A DNA stretch of 46,900 bases from Bacillota bacterium (GCA_023404345.1 JAEYCB010000010.1:1-46900), one strand, 5' to 3'. Positions 20,427-29,167 are shown, counted from the stretch's first letter. The notes: a model not told the origin generated them from the sequence alone. Numbers and translations are program-made.

Positions 20427-22334
20427 TCATGGCTCCTTTTCATAGGTATAGCGCACAACCAGCCACGGCTTGCTGTCGTACATGCCGTACGCGTCGCCAT
20501 AGAGGTCATAGCACTTGCCCACCTCCCACGTCGTGCGGGAACCGTTTTCCACGTACACCAGCATGGGCGATTCCTCCGTGCCGATGTTTACAAAGGCGCG
20601 CTGCGGCTTGGTGGTTTCGATGGACGTCACGATGGCCTTCTGGCAGATGTAGATCTGCTGGTTGGCCACACGGGCGCTGAGGTTGTCCATGTAGTTGGTA
20701 TACATATCCTTCATGCTCCACGCCTTGCGCGAGTAGATATCGACGTTTGGCACATAGGTAACGTTATGCTCCACGCGCGTGGTCGCCTTGCCGGGATAAT
20801 CCGCCGTGATCACGATGGTGTTCACGCCGATTTTATCAAACTTGGCCACAAAGCTGAACGAGCCGTCCACGGCCGTATTGGTGATGTCCAAATCGGTATA
20901 GGGCGAAAGCACCTTCACCACCGCGCCGGGCAGCGTGGTGCCGCGCACGGTCATGAAGCCGTCGTCGTTGGTGCTGCCGATGTCGCTGGCCAGGTCCAGG
21001 GGAATTTCCTGCTTTTCGCGGTAAAGGGTCACGGTGAGGGTGTTTTCGCGGCAATACTGACTGCGCACGCGAATTTCAAAATTGTTTTCGCCGATGGGCT
21101 GCACGGTGGCGTTGTAGCTGACCTTGCCGCCCTCGGTGTTGACCAGGTCGCTGTAATCCTGGCCGTTGATGGTGACGGTGCTGCCCTCGCGCACGTAAAA
21201 GACGATGTTGTACAGCGCCGTACTGACCACCTGATAGGGGCTTTCGGGCGTGCTGAGCTCGATGGGCGAAAGCGGAATGTCGATTTCGTAATGAATGGGT
21301 TCCAACGCCTGTTGTTTTCCCGAATCGGTGATGACATAGGGTGTCAGGGTCACGGTCATCGTATCCTGGAGGTAGTCCTCATAGTGATCATACCAGATGT
21401 GATCCAGAATATCGAAGGTGGCAATGCCGCCAGTCACGATGGCGGAGGTGCGCAGCTCGCGGATGGTGATGCGCTGCCCGTCCTCGCCAGGAATGGTCAC
21501 GGTATGGGCCGCCATGTCGTCGCGGATGGTGGGAATGACCACGGCGGTGCGCTCGTCCACATTTTTGTCTGCCGTGAGCATCGGGATGACGAAGGCCACC
21601 GCCAGCCACCCGGCCAAGCCCAGCATGCCCAGCAGCACCGCAAAGCGCAGGATGCGCCTGCCGCTGTGGCGGCGCGGCTTGCGGCTGAAGGCGGCGTTTT
21701 TGAGGCGCATGGAGTTTTCATATTCGTCCTGATTCGCAAAGGAGGGCAAATACGCGCTGGTATCGTGATAGCCGTCGTACACCGTTTCGCTTTCGTCCGG
21801 GTGCTGAATGTTGACGATGCGGCGGGTGTTGCCGTAGCCGTATACCTCGTCCTCCGGCTGGGAGGATGAATAGGTGGTGCGGTACTTGACCGGCACCACG
21901 CGCCTAGCATCCGGCGCCACTTCGCCCTCCTCCACCAGCTCCGGGGCAACGGGGCGCAGGGCGGTATCCGGGTCGTCATAGGCGGAAAAGAAGGTGCCGC
22001 GGTTGCTGGTGGTACGCACCGAACGTCCCGAGGGCGCCATGCCGCGGCGGGCCGCTTCCTGGCGCAGCATGCGCTGCTTCTGCTCGCCCATGATTTTGCG
22101 GCTTTTCAGGTCCGCCATCTCGCTGGCGAGGGTATCGCGCGGGTCGTTGGTGGTTTCCTGCTCGCCCGTTTCATCTACGCGCACATAGGTGTTCTTGCGG
22201 TCCCTGTCCTCCAGCTCCAGCTGCCAGGCGGGCACGCCCTGTGGACCGTAGGCGTCATTGGGCAATTCCTGCCCGCAGTAGATACAGTGCGGCAGGCTGG
22301 CCTGATTCCATTTTCCGCAATTTGGACATTTCAT
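20427..22334 (-). CDS. Zinc-ribbon single-pass membrane protein with extracellular Ig-like region
   Basis: A protein of about 635 aa that I cannot assign to a characterised family. The N-terminus is a zinc ribbon (Cys 3, 6, 17, 20 in MKCPNCGKWNQ..HCIYCGQ). A charged, low-complexity cytoplasmic segment runs to about residue 225, then one membrane helix (LRFAVLLGMLGLAGWLAVAFVI). The outer region of about 370 aa is rich in beta-type sequence, including an Ig/FIVAR-like unit (TVRGTTLPGAVVKVLSPYTDLDITNTAVDGSFSFVAKFDKIGVNTIVITADYPGKATTRV). The start at MKCPNC is set by the ribbon and by AAGGAG upstream. It is probably an envelope or surface scaffold or sensor. Confidence 0.75.
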   Translation of the reverse strand: MKCPNCGKWNQASLPHCIYCGQELPNDAYGPQGVPAWQLELEDRDRKNTYVRVDETGEQETTNDPRDTLASEMADLKSRKIMGEQKQRMLRQEAARRGMAPSGRSVRTTSNRGTFFSAYDDPDTALRPVAPELVEEGEVAPDARRVVPVKYRTTYSSSQPEDEVYGYGNTRRIVNIQHPDESETVYDGYHDTSAYLPSFANQDEYENSMRLKNAAFSRKPRRHSGRRILRFAVLLGMLGLAGWLAVAFVIPMLTADKNVDERTAVVIPTIRDDMAAHTVTIPGEDGQRITIRELRTSAIVTGGIATFDILDHIWYDHYEDYLQDTMTVTLTPYVITDSGKQQALEPIHYEIDIPLSPIELSTPESPYQVVSTALYNIVFYVREGSTVTINGQDYSDLVNTEGGKVSYNATVQPIGENNFEIRVRSQYCRENTLTVTLYREKQEIPLDLASDIGSTNDDGFMTVRGTTLPGAVVKVLSPYTDLDITNTAVDGSFSFVAKFDKIGVNTIVITADYPGKATTRVEHNVTYVPNVDIYSRKAWSMKDMYTNYMDNLSARVANQQIYICQKAIVTSIETTKPQRAFVNIGTEESPMLVYVENGSRTTWEVGKCYDLYGDAYGMYDSKPWLVVRYTYEKEP

Positions 22335-22579
22335 CCGCCAAGCGCTCCTTCTGAATGTTGGTTTCCTATGGAACTTCGCCGCCGCCCCGCCAGATTCCTG
22401 CCCGGCGCGCAAGTGTTACAGGCTGGGTGCCCTCCATGTCCGCCGCCGTGTTTGCGGCCTCCCGGATACCGCGTCGGGCGGCATGGCACGATGGCCCGGC
22501 GCCGGACACGGCCGCTCCTGCGCTTTCTTCCTCTGCATGCGCCGCTCAGGGCAGGACAGTCCGCCGGGTATGAGCAGCA
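22335..22579. other. Intergenic stretch without recognised features
   Basis: About 245 bp between two minus-strand genes. I see a ribosome binding site for the downstream gene at its edge, but no credible ORF, clear promoter or terminator. Confidence 0.5.
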
Positions 22580-22897
22580 TTATCCCCACAGGTATTCGTG
22601 CCACAATTCCATGAAGCAGTCCAAAAGCAGCGCCACGGTCATGTCCTCGTCCTCCTCGCCGGGGTTGTCGCCCAGCCAGGCGTCATAGATGTATTCAAAA
22701 GCCTCGTCCTCATCGTATTCGTTGGGGCCGGGGCCGCCGTCGGGGGCAATCACCCCGGTCAGGCGCATAAAATGCAGATCATATTCGATCATGCTGCCGA
22801 CGATCTGCGGCAGGCGGTCCCAAATGGCCCGGAAGGGCTTGGGGTCCAGTCCGTCGATAATAAAGCGCACCGCCGCTTCCCTGTCAAAGTCCGGCAT
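22580..22897 (-). CDS. Small acidic hypothetical protein
   Basis: A 105-aa soluble, acidic protein (MPDFDREAAVRFIIDGLDPKPFRAIWDRLPQ..). It has no signal peptide or membrane segment. Notable are the all-helical look, a run DEDEAFEYIYDAWLGDNPGEEDEDM and a Trp-rich end (MELWHEYLWG). GGGAGAGGAAACAAC precedes the ATG. It lies between rplS and the zinc-ribbon membrane protein on the same strand but is separated from rplS by a terminator. I do not recognise the family. Confidence 0.65.
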   Translation of the reverse strand: MPDFDREAAVRFIIDGLDPKPFRAIWDRLPQIVGSMIEYDLHFMRLTGVIAPDGGPGPNEYDEDEAFEYIYDAWLGDNPGEEDEDMTVALLLDCFMELWHEYLWG

Positions 22898-22926
22898 GTT
22901 GTTTCCTCTCCCCTCATATGGATACC

Positions 22927-22957
22927 AAAAGAGCGCCCAAATATGCTTTGGGCGCTC
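22927..22957 (-). terminator. Rho-independent terminator of rplS
   Basis: A perfect 11-bp stem (GAGCGCCCAAA / TTTGGGCGCTC, 22931-22941 and 22947-22957), loop of five, AAAA on plus giving TTTT on minus. Confidence 0.9.
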
Positions 22958-22975
22958 CTGGTGTTTCCGCTTGGA

Positions 22976-23326
22976 TTACACGCGCTTGGCTTCCTTGATC
23001 TTGGCCGCCTTGCCCTGCAGGGAACGCAGGTAGTACAGCTTGGCGCGGCGCACCTTGCCGCGGCGGATCACTTCGATATGGTCCACGCGGGGGGAATGCA
23101 GCGGGAACGTACGCTCCACGCCGATGCCGTAGGACACGCGGCGCACGGTGAACGTCTCGCGGATACCGCCGTTGCGCTTCGCCATCACGGTGCCTTCAAA
23201 AGCCTGAAGACGCTCGCGGCTGCCTTCCACAACCTTCACGAAAACGCGAACGGTGTCACCGATGCCAAACGTGGGCAGGTCGGTGCGGAGCTGAGCCTTT
23301 TCGATGGAACGAATGATTTCACTCAT
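22976..23326 (-). CDS. rplS: 50S ribosomal protein L19
   Basis: A 116-aa protein with the full L19 pattern: PTFGIGDTVRVFVKVVEGSRERLQAFEGTVMAKRNGGIRETFTVRRVSYGIGVERTFPLHSPRVDHIEVIRRGKVRRAKLYYLR. L19 sits at the 30S-50S interface. AGGAGG is eight bases before the ATG. An ATG five bases further up is out of frame and closes after two codons. Unlike in many bacteria there is no trmD or rimM next to it. It is a monocistronic unit with its own promoter and terminator. Confidence 0.97.
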   Translation of the reverse strand: MSEIIRSIEKAQLRTDLPTFGIGDTVRVFVKVVEGSRERLQAFEGTVMAKRNGGIRETFTVRRVSYGIGVERTFPLHSPRVDHIEVIRRGKVRRAKLYYLRSLQGKAAKIKEAKRV

Positions 23327-23379
23327 TTCATTGGCCTCCTTCCTTCGTAGACGTTCGTGCCCGCGGCCTTGCCCGGACA

Positions 23380-23460
23380 GAGGACCGCCCGTTATGTCAC
23401 AAGGAGTATTGTAACACGCATCCGCTCTGGATGCAAGCCTTTTTTGGACAGGCGGTCCTC
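23380..23460. repeat. 10-bp inverted repeat bracketing the rplS promoter
   Basis: GAGGACCGCC at 23380-23389 and its exact reverse complement GGCGGTCCTC at 23451-23460 lie on both sides of the rplS promoter. GGACAG also occurs next to both arms. The left arm is inside the rplS leader and the right arm is upstream of the -35 box. Confidence 0.6.
23408..23436 (-). promoter_or_regulatory. rplS promoter
   Basis: On the minus strand: TTGCAT (23436-23431), 17-base spacer, TACAAT (23413-23408). It leaves a leader of about 75 nt, long enough for a ribosomal-protein leader structure; I cannot confirm one. Confidence 0.8.
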
Positions 23461-23472
23461 TTTTTTTGCCTG
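23446..23472 (-). terminator. Weak terminator candidate after the flavin reductase gene
   Basis: On the minus strand, ACAGGC..GCCTGT can pair with a 14-base loop and CCAAAAAA follows, but the tail is A-rich, not T-rich. Seven T on plus at 23461-23467 precede it. Weak; it overlaps the inverted repeat near the rplS promoter. Confidence 0.25.
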
Positions 23473-23485
23473 TTGCGTCAAGCGG

Positions 23486-25261
23486 TTACTCCTGGGCGTA
23501 AGCGGCGGCGCTGTTGCCGGCGTCGCGTCCGGCCACGTAGCAGTTGAGCACGGAGGTGCCGGAGATGTAGCCGCGGTCATAGATGGCGCCGTTGGAGGCC
23601 TCGCCGCAGGCGTACAGGCCGGGCATGACTTCGCCGTAGATGTCCAGCACTTCGCCGGTCATCTGGGTCTGGATGCCGCCCATGGTGCCCGCGTTGAGCG
23701 ATACCATCAGCACGCCGTAGAAGGGGCCTTCCTCCACGAAGGACAGCTGGTTGTTGGGCACGCCGAAGGCCGGCTCGGGATCGTCCGTGCCCTTGACGGA
23801 GTTGTAGGTTTCGATGGTCTTGAGGAACGCATCCACGTCCTTGATGCCCATCTTGGCGGCCAGATCCTCGAGGGTATCGGCCTTGACCACGTAGGGGCTG
23901 CCCTCGGCGATGGCCTGCTCGATGGAATCGTACTTGAACTCGGCCTCGGTGCCCTTGAGGAAGCTGCTGTCAAAGATGCCGTAGAACGGCGCGTTCTCCA
24001 CGTTGCGCACCATCTCGGAGTTGAGGGTCCACAGCAGGAACTCGTTCATGAAGCGGTTGCCGGTCTGGTCCACCACAGGCATGGACGCATACGGCGGGTA
24101 GCACACCATGCCCAGCGCGGAATCGGGATCGGAGGTGAAGCCGCAGGTGAGCATGAACTGGTCATTGTACCAGGCCGCGCCCAGATCGGCGGCCATCTGC
24201 AGCACCTCGCCGGTGGCGCCGGCATTGGCGCAGCTGTAGGAGAACAGCGACTGGGGCGCCAGGCGCATCATCATTTCGGGGTTGTTGGCATAGCCGCCGC
24301 AGGCCAGAATGACCGACTTGGCGTTTATGTCAAAGGTGCCGTTGCCCTGGGAAACCGTGATGCCGGTCATGGCGCCGTCCTCCTGCTTGAGGGCGATGCA
24401 CTTGGTTTCGGTCATCACGTTGACGCCGGCCTTTTCCACGTTCTCGGAAAGGATCTTCACCTGTCCGGGGCCGTTGGAGCCGTCGGCCAGGATGTGGTAG
24501 TGCTGCTTGGCGTCCTTGATGCCAAAGTCGGTGGTGGTGAATTCGTAGCCCATGCCTTCCAGCCATTCCACCAGTTCCGGCGTGCTTTCGCACAGGTGGC
24601 GGATACGGTCGGTGTCCACGTTGTCCAGCGAGCCGCCCTCGGCGATCATCTCCAGAATGTGATCGTACATCTCGTCGATGGTTTCCACCTCGGCGGGCAC
24701 CACGCTGGTTTCCGCGCCGTAGAAGCCCGCGGCGGTCAGAAGGCCGCTGCCGCCCACAACCGCCTGCTTTTCCACCAGGATGACGTCCGCGCCAGCCTGC
24801 GCGGCCGTCAGCGCAGCGGTGAGGCCCGCGATGCCGCCGCCCACGACCACCACGTCGGTGCTCATGTCCTCAAGCTCCTCGGCGGGAGCGCTCTCCACCG
24901 CGCCCTTGAGGGCCTCGGGGTCGCCGCCCGCCTGCTTCACGCAGTCCTCCACAGCCGCCAGAATGGCGTTGGAGGTGTTGGTCGCGCCGGAAACCGCGTC
25001 CACCGCCAGCGACTGGTTTTCCACAATCGCGGCGGGAATGCGCTCGATGGGCGTTTCGCAGATGCCCGCGGTTTCCGCATGCTCCGTCACGCGCACGGCG
25101 GTGATGGCGCTATCGTCAAAATCCACCTCAACGGTCACGGGGCCGTTGTTGCCGTTGGCGCTTGCGGTATAGGTCCCGGCGGTGTAGCCCTCGGCCACGG
25201 CGGGCGCAGCCAGGCCCAGCGCCAGCACCAGGCACAGAATGACAGACAGAATCTTCTTCAT
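23486..25261 (-). CDS. Secreted flavocytochrome c/fumarate-reductase-family flavoprotein (FMN_bind + FAD_binding_2)
   Basis: 591 aa. The start MKKILSV is chosen by AGGAGGAAAATACC upstream. Residues 1-24 are a signal peptide. An FMN_bind domain follows with SGAT at 91-94, the ApbE modification site. From about 135 a FAD-binding reductase domain has VVVVGGGIAGLTAA, GNRFMNE and PGLYACGEASNG. It belongs to the extracellular reductases that pass electrons to organic acceptors such as fumarate or urocanate. However, the usual fumarate-site residues are altered: HTMGG reads NAGTMGG and the GNRLGGNAL block reads YDRGYISGTSVLN. The acceptor is therefore probably not fumarate. No haem motifs. It is preceded by a MerR-type promoter and a MerR gene. 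Confidence 0.88.
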   Translation of the reverse strand: MKKILSVILCLVLALGLAAPAVAEGYTAGTYTASANGNNGPVTVEVDFDDSAITAVRVTEHAETAGICETPIERIPAAIVENQSLAVDAVSGATNTSNAILAAVEDCVKQAGGDPEALKGAVESAPAEELEDMSTDVVVVGGGIAGLTAALTAAQAGADVILVEKQAVVGGSGLLTAAGFYGAETSVVPAEVETIDEMYDHILEMIAEGGSLDNVDTDRIRHLCESTPELVEWLEGMGYEFTTTDFGIKDAKQHYHILADGSNGPGQVKILSENVEKAGVNVMTETKCIALKQEDGAMTGITVSQGNGTFDINAKSVILACGGYANNPEMMMRLAPQSLFSYSCANAGATGEVLQMAADLGAAWYNDQFMLTCGFTSDPDSALGMVCYPPYASMPVVDQTGNRFMNEFLLWTLNSEMVRNVENAPFYGIFDSSFLKGTEAEFKYDSIEQAIAEGSPYVVKADTLEDLAAKMGIKDVDAFLKTIETYNSVKGTDDPEPAFGVPNNQLSFVEEGPFYGVLMVSLNAGTMGGIQTQMTGEVLDIYGEVMPGLYACGEASNGAIYDRGYISGTSVLNCYVAGRDAGNSAAAYAQE

Positions 25262-25307
25262 GGTATTTTCCTCCTTCTCTCTCTTCGTGTACCGATTCTG
25301 CATCCGC

Positions 25308-25338
25308 ATTGTGCGCCTTCAAACGATTTGAGAGTCAA
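25308..25338 (-). promoter_or_regulatory. MerR-type promoter of the flavin reductase gene
   Basis: On the minus strand: TTGACT (25338-25333), a 19-base spacer, CACAAT (25313-25308). The spacer contains TCAAA-CGA-TTTGA on plus (25319-25331). An over-long 19-bp spacer with a central dyad is the classic layout activated by MerR proteins, and a MerR gene lies directly upstream. Confidence 0.65.
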
Positions 25339-25373
25339 GAGAAAAATGATAAAAAAATATCAATAAATTTTGC

Positions 25374-26177
25374 TCACGCCACCGGCACAAAGCAGTCCAC
25401 GGCCGCGCTCATGCCCCGGTCCGTCCAGGAAATCACATTGAAGCGGCAAAACGCGTCCCCGTCCGCCTGCAATCCCCGCTGGTCAAGCTGGGCAAACAGG
25501 TCCCGCGCCCACGCATCCCAGTCAAAGGCGCCGCTTTCAAAATGAAAGGCCGTATGCAGGCACAGCCGGGAGGGAATCATTACCACGCTTTCATGGCTGG
25601 CGGGCTTGAGCACGTCCGCGCCCACCTCGGCCATGCCCAGCCCCACGGTGACAGGCGCGTCCACACACGCGCCCGCGGCCAGCGGCACCAGCATGCCTAC
25701 ATATACGTAGGGAATGTGCCCAAGCCATTCACGCACACAGGAAAGGTGCGCCTCGTCGCGGGTCAGCTCGTCGCCGTACTGGTAAGGCAGAAAGCGCGTG
25801 GCGGCATTGGCCTCCAGCTCGAAACGGCCCATCAGGGCGCAGGCCGCCTCCGCCTCTTTGCGCCAGGCGCGCACGGTGCGCAGCATCCGGCACTGGCGGG
25901 CGATTTCCTTTTCAATGGCGGCTTCCCGGCCCCGCAGCTCGTCCAGCACGGCGGTGGGATTGCGCTGGCCCAGCATCTCCGCGCTTTCCTCCAGCGTAAA
26001 GCCCAGCGCGCGGTACTGCCGGCAGGCGCTGAGCACCGCCATGTCCCACGCCTGATAGTAGCGGTAGGAGGAACCCTCCGCCTTCTGGGGATGAATCAGC
26101 CCCTGCCGCTCGTAGTGCCGGATGCTTTCGGTGGACAGGTTGAACAGCTTTGCAAGATCGCCGATTTTGTAACGCAT
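25374..26177 (-). CDS. MerR family transcriptional regulator with effector domain
   Basis: 267 aa. The N-terminal MerR helix-turn-helix and wing are clear (KIGDLAKLFNLSTESIRHYERQGLIHP..SYRYYQAWDMAVLSACRQYRALGFTLEESAEML), followed by a coiled-coil dimerisation helix (about 85-125) and a C-terminal domain of about 140 aa resembling GyrI-like/BmrR-type ligand-binding folds. This suggests a small organic effector, not a metal. ACGGAGGCG precedes the ATG. It is on the same strand as the secreted reductase, whose promoter has MerR-type spacing, so it likely activates that gene in response to the substrate. Confidence 0.85.
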   Translation of the reverse strand: MRYKIGDLAKLFNLSTESIRHYERQGLIHPQKAEGSSYRYYQAWDMAVLSACRQYRALGFTLEESAEMLGQRNPTAVLDELRGREAAIEKEIARQCRMLRTVRAWRKEAEAACALMGRFELEANAATRFLPYQYGDELTRDEAHLSCVREWLGHIPYVYVGMLVPLAAGACVDAPVTVGLGMAEVGADVLKPASHESVVMIPSRLCLHTAFHFESGAFDWDAWARDLFAQLDQRGLQADGDAFCRFNVISWTDRGMSAAVDCFVPVA

Positions 26178-26319
26178 GAACGCCTCCGTGTGAGCTTTTC
26201 TGAAAACTCCAAAGCCGGTTTGAGCTTTTTACGGGATGAAAAGCGCCCCGCCGCTTCCCTTCCATCTTATCACAAAGCCCGCCGTGCCGCACCCTGATTT
26301 TTTTCAGCCGCGCCGGGGC

Positions 26320-26348
26320 TTGCATTTTCCGGCTCAAAACAGTATAGT
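26320..26348 (+). promoter_or_regulatory. rarA promoter
   Basis: TTGCAT (26320-26325), 17-base spacer, TATAGT (26343-26348), about 30 bases ahead of the rarA ATG. Confidence 0.75.
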
Positions 26349-26378
26349 GAGGGCAATTCCTGCAAGGAGGCGCATGGC

Positions 26379-27695
26379 ATGGAGCAGCAAATGCTTTTTG
26401 ACCGGGACGGCACGCAGCCCCTGGCCGCGCGGCTTCGTCCCCGCACGCTGGACGAATTTGTGGGGCAGCGCCACCTGCTGGGCCCCGGCAAGGTGCTCAC
26501 CCGCCTGATTGAGAGCGATCATCTCTCCTCCATGATCTTCTGGGGCCCGCCGGGCGTGGGCAAAACCACGCTGGCGCGCATCATTGCAGGCCGTACAAAG
26601 GCGTCCTTCATCGACTTTTCCGCCGTGACCAGCGGCATCCGTGAAATCCGCGATGTGATGCGCAAAGCCGAGGATAACCGCCGCTTCGGTGAGCGCACAC
26701 TGGTCTTTGTGGACGAAATTCACCGCTTCAACAAGGCCCAGCAGGACGCGTTTCTGCCCTTTGTGGAAAAGGGCAGCATCATTCTGATCGGCGCTACTAC
26801 GGAAAATCCGTCCTTTGAAATCAACGGCGCGCTTCTTTCCCGCTGCCGGGTGTTTGTCCTGCATGCCCTGGGCGAAGAGGATCTGACGTTGCTTCTCCGC
26901 CGCGCCCTGGAGGACCCCCGCGGCTTTGGCGATACGGACGTGCAGCTTCCCCCGGACGCGCTGGGCATGATCGCGCGCTTTGCAAGCGGCGACGCGCGCG
27001 CCGCCCTGTCGGTGCTGGAAATGGCCGTGCTCAACGGCGAAAGCGGCGACGGCTCCGTTCGGGTGACCATGGAAATGCTGGAACAGTGCCTGTCGCGCAA
27101 ATCCCTGCTGTACGATAAAAAGGGCGAGGAGCACTATAACCTGATCTCCGCCCTGCACAAAAGCATGCGCAACTCCGACCCCGACGCGGCGGTATACTGG
27201 CTGGCCCGCATGCTGGAGGCCGGGGAGGACCCGCTTTACGTGGCGCGGCGCGTGGTGCGCTTTGCCAGTGAGGATGTGGGCCTGGCGGACCCCCGTGCGC
27301 TGGAGCTGGCGGTGGCCGCCTATCAGGCATGCCATTTTCTGGGCATGCCGGAATGCACGGTGCATCTGACGCAGGCGGTGGTCTACCTGTCGCTCGCGCC
27401 CAAGTCCAACTCGCTCTACATGGCCTATGAATCCGCCAAGGCCGACGCCCTCAGGCAGCTGACCGAACCCGTGCCGCTGGTCATCCGCAACGCCGTGACC
27501 CCCCTCATGGCCCGCGAGGGCTATGGCAAGGGATACCAGTACGCCCACGATACGCCGGACAAGCTGGCGGCCATGCAGTGCCTGCCGGATTCGCTCAAGG
27601 GCAAAACGTACTACCACCCCACCCAGCAGGGGCTGGAGAGCCGCTTCAAGACGCGCTTGGAGGAAATCCAGGCCTGGCATAAGCGAAACGGCTGA
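26379..27695 (+). CDS. rarA: Replication-associated recombination protein A (RarA/MgsA, AAA+ ATPase)
   Basis: 438 aa. The RuvB/clamp-loader-like AAA+ domain has PLAARLRPRTLDEFVGQRHLLG, Walker A GPPGVGKTT (near 57), Walker B LVFVDEIHRF, sensor 1 GATTENPSFE and the arginine finger region ALLSRCRVF. The C-terminal tetramerisation domain ends in the typical YHPTQQGLESRFKTRLEEIQAWHK. RarA acts at stalled replication forks. AAGGAGG lies eight bases before the ATG. Its stop codon abuts the stop of the convergent next gene with no terminator between. Confidence 0.95.
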   Translation: MEQQMLFDRDGTQPLAARLRPRTLDEFVGQRHLLGPGKVLTRLIESDHLSSMIFWGPPGVGKTTLARIIAGRTKASFIDFSAVTSGIREIRDVMRKAEDNRRFGERTLVFVDEIHRFNKAQQDAFLPFVEKGSIILIGATTENPSFEINGALLSRCRVFVLHALGEEDLTLLLRRALEDPRGFGDTDVQLPPDALGMIARFASGDARAALSVLEMAVLNGESGDGSVRVTMEMLEQCLSRKSLLYDKKGEEHYNLISALHKSMRNSDPDAAVYWLARMLEAGEDPLYVARRVVRFASEDVGLADPRALELAVAAYQACHFLGMPECTVHLTQAVVYLSLAPKSNSLYMAYESAKADALRQLTEPVPLVIRNAVTPLMAREGYGKGYQYAHDTPDKLAAMQCLPDSLKGKTYYHPTQQGLESRFKTRLEEIQAWHKRNG

Positions 27696-29048
27696 TTACT
27701 TTGACCGGCGCACCTGCGCGTCATGCACCGCGGGGCCGCTCAGCACGCGGCCGATATCGTCAAAGCGCGACCCATGGCAGGGGCACTCCCAGATGCGGGC
27801 ATGCGGATCATAGATCAGCCGGCATCCCATATGCGGGCAGCGCGGCGCCCAGTGCCTGGCGGCCAGGCCGCCCGCGTAGCGCCCCGCCAGCTCCAGCACA
27901 AAGCGCGGTGGCATTCCTCCGCGCCGTTGTCCGCAATAAAGGTCGTATCCATCCGCCGGCAGGCCCAGAACGCGCGCGCTGATGGCCTGGGCCGCAAGCA
28001 TCGCTCCCACCAGTCCCCGCCCGCCGTAGCCGCCCGCCACAAACAGATTGGGCGTTTTGCGGCTGTAGGGGCCGATGAAGGGCAGCCCATCCGCCGTAAA
28101 GCATTCCGCGCCGCCGTATATGCCCTCCGGCTCGCCGCATCCCAGAGCGGGCGCGTATGTCCGGCGGAACACCTCCGGCGCCGCGCGGTTCTCCCGCGCG
28201 CCCACGGGACCGCCGCCAAGCTGAAACAGCGCGCCATCCCGCAGGCTTCGCAGCGCATAGCGCCCATCCGCATCCAGATAGATGCCCTCGAACCTTACCG
28301 CCGTTTTCAGGGGCAGCAGCCATCCCTTACGCTGCTGCATCTTCAAAAAATACCATCCCGGCGTGTTGACGATGGGATAGCCCGTGGCGATAATGATATA
28401 GGGGGCCTGCACGCTTCCGCGCTGGGTGTGCACCATGTTGGTTTCCAGCGCCGTGGCGCGGGACCCTTCATAGATCTTTACCCCATGCCGCGCCGCCTGC
28501 GCCGCCAGATAGCGCAAAAAGCGCATGGGATGCAGCATGCCCATATCCTTGACGGTCAGCGCCGCGGCCGCAGGCAGCGGGCACAGCGAAGGCTGGCCCA
28601 CCGTGGCCGCCACCCCCGCCCGCATCATGGCCTGCGCCTCCTGCTCCAGCAGGCGCGCGCCGCCGTCGCTTTCGGTCACCAGCCTCACATCGGCATCCCG
28701 CCAGCCGGAGGAAGGCCCCTGCTCGCGGGCCAGCTCGCGCAGGGCGCGAAAGGCGCTGGCCTGCGTCTGGGCATAGGCGCTGGCAGCCGTGGCTCCGCGC
28801 TGCTTTTCCAGGCGTGCATAGCGCAGCCCGCCGCACACGCTGGCCACGCCTGCACAGCACCCCGATGCCCCGCTGCCCAGCCGTGCGGCCTCCACCAGTG
28901 CCACGCGCAAGCCGGCACGGCTGAGCCACAGGGCTGTCATCAGCCCCGTCAGCCCGCCGCCCACCACCGCCGCGTCCGCGTTGTGGCGTCCCCGAAGAAT
29001 CGGGTATTCCTGCTGTTCCCTGTGCATCCAAAAGGTTTGCTGCTGCAT
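27696..29048 (-). CDS. FAD-dependent oxidoreductase with C-terminal Rieske domain
   Basis: 450 aa. The N-terminal DAO-type FAD fold is shown by ADAAVVGGGLTGLMTALWLSRAGLRVALVEA (near 25-55) and the C-terminal flavin site by LFVAGGYGGRGLVGAMLA. The end is a Rieske [2Fe-2S] domain with CPHMGC and CPCHGSRFDDIGRVLSGPA, both Cys-x-His pairs intact. The same fusion occurs in B. subtilis YhfW, whose substrate is not established; a glycine-oxidase-like amine oxidation is possible. There is no signal peptide, so it is cytoplasmic. GGAGGCGACGGC precedes the ATG. It diverges from the hydroxyacid dehydrogenase gene at 29168 with about 120 bp between, so the two may be co-regulated. Confidence 0.88.
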   Translation of the reverse strand: MQQQTFWMHREQQEYPILRGRHNADAAVVGGGLTGLMTALWLSRAGLRVALVEAARLGSGASGCCAGVASVCGGLRYARLEKQRGATAASAYAQTQASAFRALRELAREQGPSSGWRDADVRLVTESDGGARLLEQEAQAMMRAGVAATVGQPSLCPLPAAAALTVKDMGMLHPMRFLRYLAAQAARHGVKIYEGSRATALETNMVHTQRGSVQAPYIIIATGYPIVNTPGWYFLKMQQRKGWLLPLKTAVRFEGIYLDADGRYALRSLRDGALFQLGGGPVGARENRAAPEVFRRTYAPALGCGEPEGIYGGAECFTADGLPFIGPYSRKTPNLFVAGGYGGRGLVGAMLAAQAISARVLGLPADGYDLYCGQRRGGMPPRFVLELAGRYAGGLAARHWAPRCPHMGCRLIYDPHARIWECPCHGSRFDDIGRVLSGPAVHDAQVRRSK

Positions 29049-29167
29049 GCCGTCGCCTCCAATGGGTTTGGCATACAGTGTTCCCCGGCGCGCGCCGCCG
29101 CATGCCCGCCCTGCGGCCCGCAGCGCTGCCCGGCGCCAGCCGGACGCAATGTAAAGGAAGGATGTTT

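Noticed and set aside
23357..25366. Long plus-strand open frame opposite the flavin reductase gene
   Set aside because: Shadow frame; the minus strand carries a complete signal peptide, cofactor motifs and ribosome binding site.
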